A stretch of DNA of 64,000 nucleotides from positions 142,364,294-142,428,293 of the forward strand of contig CM041779.1 of the NCBI GenBank assembly GCA_023374045.1. Direction: 5' to 3'. Source of the stretch: Limonium bicolor. Its lineage: Eukaryota; Streptophyta; Magnoliopsida; Caryophyllales; Plumbaginaceae. Under the pieces are notes generated by a model. That model was given only the letters and a program-made list of their open reading frames with translations, was not told where the DNA came from and searched no databases. Position numbers and translations under genes: made by a program. This document shows positions 58,241-64,000 of the stretch, piece after piece (the first letter of the stretch is position 1; every line of letters begins with the position of its first letter).

Positions 58241-58480
58241 TGTTATGAGTTAAAACACAACGTTTTGTTTAGTAGGCTTAGTTCTGTTTTCTTGTTTATT
58301 TAAGTTGGGCTACAGTGTGGTAGTAGATAGAACGATTGTAAGGGTTTTCTTTTTCTCCTATTCCCGTTTAGCTCTGCGTAGAAATCCTCTTCTTCTTCCC
58401 CTTTCCTTTCCTTCGTTTTGTATGTTCTCAAGACTGCATTCTACTTTTAACTTCTAATAAAGATTCGAGGTATTATTTCA
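58241..58480 (+). repeat. 3' LTR of copia 2
   Basis: Starts TGTTATGAG after the polypurine tract and ends TATTTCA; followed by target duplication AAGAG. Confidence 0.93.
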
Positions 58481-58639
58481 AAGAGCGGCAACGGGAAGCG
58501 ACGGACGACGGCAACCAGGGCGACGGAGGGAGGGAGTCGACGGCGGCACGACGGAGGAAAAAAATCGCCAGAGAAGAGTAGCGCGCGGGAGAAGAAAGAA
58601 GAAAATGAAGTTGCAAGCCTTATATCGAAGAACTTTTAA

Positions 58640-58940
58640 ACCACTGTTCTAAAGGAAAACTGTCGTTGAAAGCACTATAATAAACGACGGTTAATCAAAA
58701 TCGTCATTTATAATATGACCTGGCAAACTATAAGTGACGGTTTAATAATGAACTGTGGTTTATGTGGGACATCGTCGAACAATAAATGACGATTGGGCCA
58801 GGAACCGTCATTTATCTGATGAGCCTTGTAACATAAATGACGGTTTACAATGTAACCATGGTTTATAATCTTTAAACGACAGTTATAATTATAACTGTGG
58901 TTTGAAGTGTGTCATTTAAAATCTTTTATAACTAGTAATG
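58640..58940. mobile_element. Right end of another CACTA-like element
   Basis: Dense direct and inverted AATGACGGTTT / AACCGTCATTT motifs lead to a terminus TTATAACTAGTAATG. This is one base off the CACTA-type end TAGTAGTG. The GC-rich sequence before it (48195-48388, continued at 58481-58600) may be part of the same element, into which copia 2 inserted. No matching left end is seen in the window. Confidence 0.6.
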
Positions 58941-59599
58941 TTACAAAAGATTAAAAAAAGTGTAAAATCCACATTGTCAAGTAAGCAACAACTAAAGACG
59001 TATGTTACAAAGAATTTCTTGAGATATATCATTATTTAGTGTGCTAGACTCGCTCTAGTTTCAACTATATGTCAATCAAAGTAGAAAATAAAATTTAATT
59101 TGTTCTTAATTTACTAATATTTGTATAAGTTATATATTCTCAAATATTCTTATAAATTTTTAAAAAAATACAAAATGACATAATGTTTTAAAGGATGATA
59201 GTGTCAAATTTACCCCTAAACAAAACTCATGGGTCCCCTACTATACAAGCTGTAGAATAAGTATATAAAAAATATATTGTGCTAAAATTAAACAAAAAGT
59301 TACTTTATATTGAAAAATAAAATCTTAAGTACATTTTGAAATTAGTTGTAAAGGATAAAAATATTCGTTAAAACTTGTTCACTCCTCAAACCCTCGGCCT
59401 CAGTTAAAGCAATTGATAAAATTTGTTCAATCTGACGACAAGCGTCAAAGACACGGATGATAGTCAACATTCCATTTGGTTATATCAGTATTGTGCCTGT
59501 TTAGAGCTAGTTTCTAGAAGGAAAAAAAATCTGAAATAACACTCCCCAATAATAATATTGCTCATATTAATCTCATTCTAAAACTAATTCTTGAAATAG
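58941..59599. other. AT-rich intergenic DNA, nothing recognised
   Basis: No open frame of note, no repeat pair and no splice-like structure seen. Confidence 0.5.
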
Positions 59600-59641
59600 T
59601 ACTCCCGGGAGACGATTTCATGAATTATAAAATAATAAAGG

Positions 59642-60175
59642 GAAAATTACATCGCCCACCCATGACGTTGGGCGAAATTACACAGCCCACCCACGAGGTT
59701 TCAAAAATTACATTGCCCACCCATGTGGTTTCCATAATTTTACATCCAGTAACTTTTCTAATATTTGATCAACTTAAAAGATGGATAAATGATATCCAAA
59801 TTTGATGAAACTTTACATGGACGATATTAAAGTGTTATATTTTGGTAAAACGTGAAATCCAACGTTTTTTAAGCTCATATATGATCCGTGGGACCCGATG
59901 AACGTGTCTCATGTTTCATTGGGTCCCACAGGTCATATATGACCTTAAAAAACATTGGATTTGACATTGAACAAAAATATAACACCTTAGCATCGTCCAT
60001 GTAAAGTTTCATCAATTTTGAACAACATTTAACCATCTTTTAAGTTGATCAAAAATTAAAAAAGTTGCTGGATGTAAAATTGTGGAAACCACATGGGTGG
60101 GCTGTGTAACTTTTGAAACCTTGTGGGTGGGCTGTGTAATTTCGCCAAACGTCATGGGTGGGCGATGTAATTTTC
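59642..60175. mobile_element. Foldback MITE (534 bp)
   Basis: The halves are inverted copies. GAAAATTACATCGCCCACCC at the left mirrors GGGTGGGCGATGTAATTTTC at the right, and pairing extends nearly to the centre near 59905. Each arm also has three internal GCCCACCCA units. Non-coding. A clear target duplication is not visible. Confidence 0.85.
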
Positions 60176-60515
60176 GTCTCTTGAAGAGACGATTTCATAA
60201 AACCCCACACCACGTCAGATGCTTACTTAGCGGGATGGGAGAAAGGTGAAATCATCTTTTGTAAAGACGATTTGTGAAATCGTCTTCTCAATAGACTATT
60301 TATGAAATCGTCTTGTCTAATGTAGATCGCACCTCGTTTTTTTTAAACAAGTGGAATCGTCTCTTCAAGAGACGATTTTCAGATTCATAGACCAAAGCTT
60401 TCTGTTGTCGACCGACCCGTGGTTGGTTTTTTTAAAGAGGCTAAAATCGTCTCTTCAAGAGACGATTTATATTGAATTACATATGAAATTGTCTCTTGAA
60501 GAGACGATTTCATCT
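60176..60515. repeat. Array of perfect short palindromes (GTCTCTTCAAGAGAC type)
   Basis: ATCGTCTCTTCAAGAGACGAT, or a close variant with TTGAA centre, occurs at about 60176, 60355, 60447 and 60490, with half-sites between. A half-site GGAGACGATTTCAT also precedes the MITE at 59609. Probably the terminal or subterminal region of the MuDR-like element. Confidence 0.65.
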
Positions 60516-60812
60516 ATTCACAACACTTAGAAAATTTTCCAAGTGTTGGAACACCACAATTGAACAACACACACTAGAAAAATTTTCCAAGTGTTAGAAC
60601 ACCACAAGTGAAACAATAAACAACCTGTACATATTATGAACTCCCACACAATCACGATACTCAGTACCACTTCAACACAGAAGTAACATTACACAAACAC
60701 AAGAAATTGAAATGTGAACCAAATATAATAGTTTATAGGATAGAAAGCATAAAATAGTTATACAATCCCTAACTCAAGATGTTTACAAAATGTAGCAAAT
60801 CGTAAACCTACA

Positions 60813-61436
60813 TCATCTACGTCTACGTCGCACATACGTCCTAGGCCCATTGGGTGTAGGATCCTCAACCGCTGATGCAAGAGTATGATCTAGGGCACGA
60901 CCACTAAGATTTCCTACATCATAATGATGTTGAGAATTGTTATCTCTAAGTGGTGCTCCAGGAGTGGAAGTAGAAGCTAAAGCAAGGTCTACAGCTGGCG
61001 TCATGATGCCAAAGTCTATGCTCATTCCAGCACCGGAAGATGATGCCCCATGAAATCCTAAGCTACTCCCAAAGTATGCAAACCTAGTGGTGTCGACCTG
61101 GTGCGTAGGATCGACGACCTGAGACATGGTCATGCTACCGGCGATGTCGAACACCTCCTGATGATCTACTGGCTCAGCAGCTCGACCACGTGCACGTCCT
61201 CTTCCTCTACCTCGACCACGCTCATGACGACCACGCCCTTCTCTTCCAACCTGTTTCGTATGGGCATTTGCATCTTCATCGGCAGAGGCAGCTGTTGGGA
61301 CCTGCTGTGGCCATGGGAGGACGTAGTACGTGCTGTTGTACTCGACTCTCATCAACCGTAGACTAGTGAGATTATCATCAACGCGCATTACCTCTAGCAT
61401 GCCGATGACCTCATTTGTGGTCTCCTCATACACCAC
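60813..61436 (-). CDS. Arg/Gly-rich C-terminal part of the plant mobile domain gene
   Basis: 207 open residues from a Met at 61436. Residues about 68-88 are an RG-rich run (alternating Arg and Gly). The C-terminus is strongly basic (ending RRRRR). It lies just downstream of the mobile-domain segment. A donor-like ACATG|GTGAGT near 61510 suggests splicing into it. The first residues (EVIGMLEVM, SLRLMRVEYN) are not recognisable by themselves. It is probably the last exon or exons of the same gene; an independent protein is less likely. Confidence 0.5.
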   Translation of the reverse strand: MVYEETTNEVIGMLEVMRVDDNLTSLRLMRVEYNSTYYVLPWPQQVPTAASADEDANAHTKQVGREGRGRHERGRGRGRGRARGRAAEPVDHQEVFDIAGSMTMSQVVDPTHQVDTTRFAYFGSSLGFHGASSSGAGMSIDFGIMTPAVDLALASTSTPGAPLRDNNSQHHYDVGNLSGRALDHTLASAVEDPTPNGPRTYVRRRRR

Positions 61437-61510
61437 AATTCAAGAAATGACTTTAACAAAATAATATCTCATGATATTAAAATAAAACAGGTAAAGTTAG
61501 GTTTACTCAC

Positions 61511-62901
61511 CATGTATCCCAACAGAGCTCTCATGCGGCCTATGTACCTCCTCGTGTTTCGACCGAACCACTCGTACTCAGCACCAGCATCATCCAACCG
61601 AAGATTAACTACTCTCGCAGCGCGCAGGTTCCACAAGGCAATGAACTCTGAAAGGTGAGTTGCCTAGTTCTAATCAGTCCACCTTCTCAAGTCGATGCTA
61701 TGGAGATCTACTCGTGCATCGTCCCCGTCTGTGCGAGGATCAGACGGTGGAAACTGAATCCCGCCAAACTGTTGCATCACATGATCCGGGAGATGCCACT
61801 CCACTATATGAAAGCATATAAGTGATACCTGAGATCGTGCAATGTGAAGACCAGCCAAACAATACGAAGGTAGAGACTGTAACACCTCCTCTGTGTGGGC
61901 TGCCAGACAATCTAAAACAATGAAAAGTTAGGGGCACTCTATTTGTGAAATGAAATGACAACAACATACACAAATATAAAAAAATGACACTAACCTGATG
62001 CGGTGTCTACTTGCCAAAGGCCTGTCTATAGTGAGTGAGGACATGCGTAGAGTGGCCGGTCACATCAAAGTCGACATGCCAAAGATGGGCAAGCAGAAGA
62101 GAAGAAGGTGGACCAGCGTGATGGGCATGACGACATATGAGAGCTATATAAGGAAATATTTCACATGCCCAAACCTGTAAGATGACCAACACCCCAACAA
62201 TACCACTGTCCCCAGCATCAGACGCCAACCACAGCTGCCGGTACAACCATGCTAGACAGGCGAAACCCCAAATGTATTGACCAGCCTCATCAAAGTCCTA
62301 CAGGAACTTCAAGAACATCAGGTGGACCTGGTTCCCCGACCGATCAACAAAAATGGTTCCACCCAATAGCATCAGTATATAAGCTCTGGTGTGCCTCATG
62401 GTTGTCACCTCATCCGTATCCTCAGGTAACTGACCGAAAGTAGAACCCAACCAACTGAGCTTAATCCTACTATGATGTCCATGATCTACGGGTCTAGCTC
62501 CATGGAGATCGTTGCACAACGCTCCCTAATCTCTATGTGTGCTACCCGTGACTGGTCGTCCGTCTATAGGTAGCCCAGATAGCAATGCAATGTCCTCCAA
62601 TGTGATGGTGGTATCTCCTGATGGCATGTGGAAAGTATGTGTCTCTCTACGCCATCTCTCCACCTTTGCGGTGATCAAGTGCTAATCCAAGGAGATGAAC
62701 TCTAGATTGGTTATCCCGTAGAACCTTGAAGCCTCTAAATAAGGGTGCACCCTATCATCGTAACGCACATGCCCGCCACATCATAAACTAGCCTCGAAGC
62801 AGTGACAATGTAGTACCTGATACTCATTCCCATCCCACACTCCTAGACCTATAACTACGCTTATGTCTAAGTATAGAACCAGGGGGTGGACCGGGATCCA
62901 T
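61511..62901 (-). pseudogene. Plant mobile domain (PMD) protein gene, degraded
   Basis: PMD proteins include host MAIN/MAIL factors needed for gene silencing and genome stability, and PMD genes are also carried by plant transposons. A plausible start is the ATG at 62901. Recognisable blocks on the minus strand are FHMPSGDTTITLEDIALLSG (62580-62640), AYILMLLGGTIFVDRSGNQV (62330-62390), WACEIFPYI (62140-62165) and HIVEWHLPDHVMQQFGGIQF (61756-61815), then FIALWNLRAARVVNLRL near 61610-61650. Stops and frameshifts (for example near 62670, 62535 and 62297) separate them. The order is as expected for the family. Confidence 0.82.
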
Positions 62902-63088
62902 GTGTAACTGAATATTAAATAACAAACATTCAACTATATTAAGAGCTTGTATTTAAAAAAAAAAGATGTGCAACTTTTAGAACATAAGAAACATTGCATT
63001 AATATTCAATGCATAATACAAACCAAAGTTGATGTCTAACAAACAAATTCAAGTACAAAAGTAATCAACAAGTACTACACAACGAACA

Positions 63089-63946
63089 CTAGGAACCACT
63101 CCTATTAGGGCATCTCCTCTTATTATGACCCTTCTTCTCACACCTGGTGCACCTAGTCTTCTTCTTTAGCTCCTTCAGATCCATCTCATTACGAATACGG
63201 GTTGACCTTGGTCTCCATTTCCTGGCACACGAGATGGATCGAGAAGAATGATGGAAAAGTCTGAAGGAGGCCACGAGTGCTGATCACCAAATGAGACGAA
63301 GAGTCAGCCATACACATTGAGCTGCTTCTGCCAAGTGTACCACGACCCCATAAGAGTGCTACTGTCCATGTGTATGAAAGTAGCTGCTGCGCACACGTGT
63401 GAGCAAGGAATCTTGAAAGTTTGCCATTTCTGGCATGTACAATGATCATCTCTCAGCTTAACGGCGTGTCGATTGCCACCCTTGAACCCATAAGCTGATG
63501 ATCTAGAGGTAGTGGTGATTTCGAACAACTTTCTAGGCCCGTCAAAACTCGTAACATGGTGAGCATTGGCCGATTGTCTCCATCTTTGCAGTTCTCCATT
63601 TCCCAACTAGCATACACCTCTCCTCTAGCCAAAGCTGCCGATGCTTGACACCTTCGTGTGTCAAAGTACTTCACACAGTTATAGAACATCTTCTTGACCA
63701 ACGCAACAATAGGCAGGTTTCTAGTACCTAGTGAACGGCATTGTAACTCACTTAAATTCGTAGTCATCATGCCAAACCGATGTCCACCGTCATGTGCGAA
63801 TGTCCACTTCTCCTTTGGTATAGTGTCAAAGAAATCAGGAGCAGTGACACTGGCACTCTTCAACTCTGCCATGCGAAAATCGATCTTATAGGACTGTGAT
63901 GCTAGGGCTGCTCTAAAGACCATCTTCTTCATCCCTGCACTTCTTT
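63089..63946 (-). pseudogene. MULE (MuDR-type) transposase, C-terminal part
   Basis: Three overlapping minus-strand frames form one damaged protein. 63453-63932 has the post-catalytic region (KEKWTFAHDGGHRFGMMTTN). 63304-63606 contains a SWIM zinc finger, CTCQKWQTFKIPCSHVCAAA. 63089-63274 ends in a zinc knuckle, CTRCEKKGHNKRRC. This SWIM-then-knuckle order is typical of MuDR transposases. The DDE catalytic core is upstream and lost at the LTR junction at 63947. At least two frameshifts make it a pseudogene. Confidence 0.88.
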
Positions 63947-64000
63947 TGTAACACCCCTACTTAAACGTCTCCTAATTGTTGTCTAATCACCGTAGTCAAA
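63947..64000 (-). mobile_element. Start of another Tekay-like LTR (minus sense), cut by window edge
   Basis: TGTAACACCCC at 63947 matches the terminal bases of the LTR at 16055 and interrupts the MULE transposase. Only 54 bases are visible. Confidence 0.65.

Larger units (their letters stand above)
48389..58480 (+). mobile_element. Ty1/copia retrotransposon 2, decayed and split by a CACTA element
   Basis: 239-240-bp LTRs begin TGTTATGAG and end TATTTCA, with target duplications AAGAG at 48384-48388 and 58481-58485. The primer site TGGTATCAGAGCG abuts the 5' LTR at 48628, and the polypurine tract TTTTGAGGGGGGC precedes the 3' LTR. Gag is intact but pol has many stops. A CACTA element at 53074-57501 lies between RT and RNase H. 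It is older than copia 1, judging by the coding damage. Confidence 0.94.
59600..63946 (-). mobile_element. MuDR-like element with plant mobile domain gene, 5' part missing
   Basis: On the minus strand the C-terminal part of a MULE transposase is followed by a plant mobile domain gene and then by a left end rich in GAGACGATTTCAT motifs (59608 onward). Both genes point the same way and lie within 200 bp of each other, which suggests one element. The transposase N-terminus is cut off by an LTR at 63947. A foldback MITE at 59642-60175 sits in the left end. Exact termini are uncertain. Confidence 0.65.

Overview
This is a plant nuclear, repeat-dense (probably pericentromeric or intergenic heterochromatin) segment. 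Every large feature is a transposable element or a relic of one, and I see no intact ordinary host gene. The species cannot be named from the sequence. The mix of Tekay-type chromoviruses, Ty1/copia, CACTA/EnSpm, MuDR with a plant mobile domain gene, and foldback MITEs indicates an angiosperm.

Layout. 1-3402: the end of a Tekay-like LTR cut by the window edge. 4005-34489: one Ty3/gypsy chromovirus with 3.8 kb LTRs and 5-bp target duplications GTTTT. Its internal region (7804-15728) carries a decayed gag, an intact AlkB-family dioxygenase ORF (11101-11858) and a protease-RT-RNase H-integrase-chromodomain ORF. A hAT-like insert (8446-9951) splits gag. Its 3' LTR is split by a second, minus-strand LTR element (16055-30979) whose two LTRs are 6.9 and 7.4 kb while its internal domain is only 692 bp and non-coding; one of these LTRs carries a 503-bp foldback MITE. 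35708-40856: a young copia element with one frameshift. 41096-46377: a CACTA element carrying a receptor-like kinase exon. 46908-48163: a mini LTR element (minus strand) encoding only a Gag-like protein. 48389-58480: an older copia element, itself split by a 4.4 kb CACTA element (53074-57501) that encodes only a TNPA-like protein. 58640-58940: the end of another CACTA. 59600-63946: a minus-strand MuDR-like element with a plant mobile domain gene and the C-terminal part of a MULE transposase, broken at 63947 by yet another Tekay-like LTR.

Most notable. The chromovirus at 4005-34489 has captured an ALKBH1-like 2-oxoglutarate/Fe(II) dioxygenase between gag and pol, with all catalytic residues present although gag and pol around it are damaged. 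AT-rich GT...AG gaps in gag are phase-consistent introns. The last gag donor (after 10973) joins in frame either to the AlkB exon (11101) or to the protease-pol exon (12041), and both acceptors have the same AATTAG|GC context. This suggests alternative splicing yields Gag-AlkB or Gag-Pol. This is an inference from reading frames and splice-site sequences; no RNA evidence was available.

Other signals are a pair of stem-loops at matching positions in three diverged Tekay-like LTR types, an 11-unit degenerate ~190-bp array inside the giant LTR, a second polypurine tract shared by the autonomous and non-autonomous elements, and a shared GTTTTGAA integration context.
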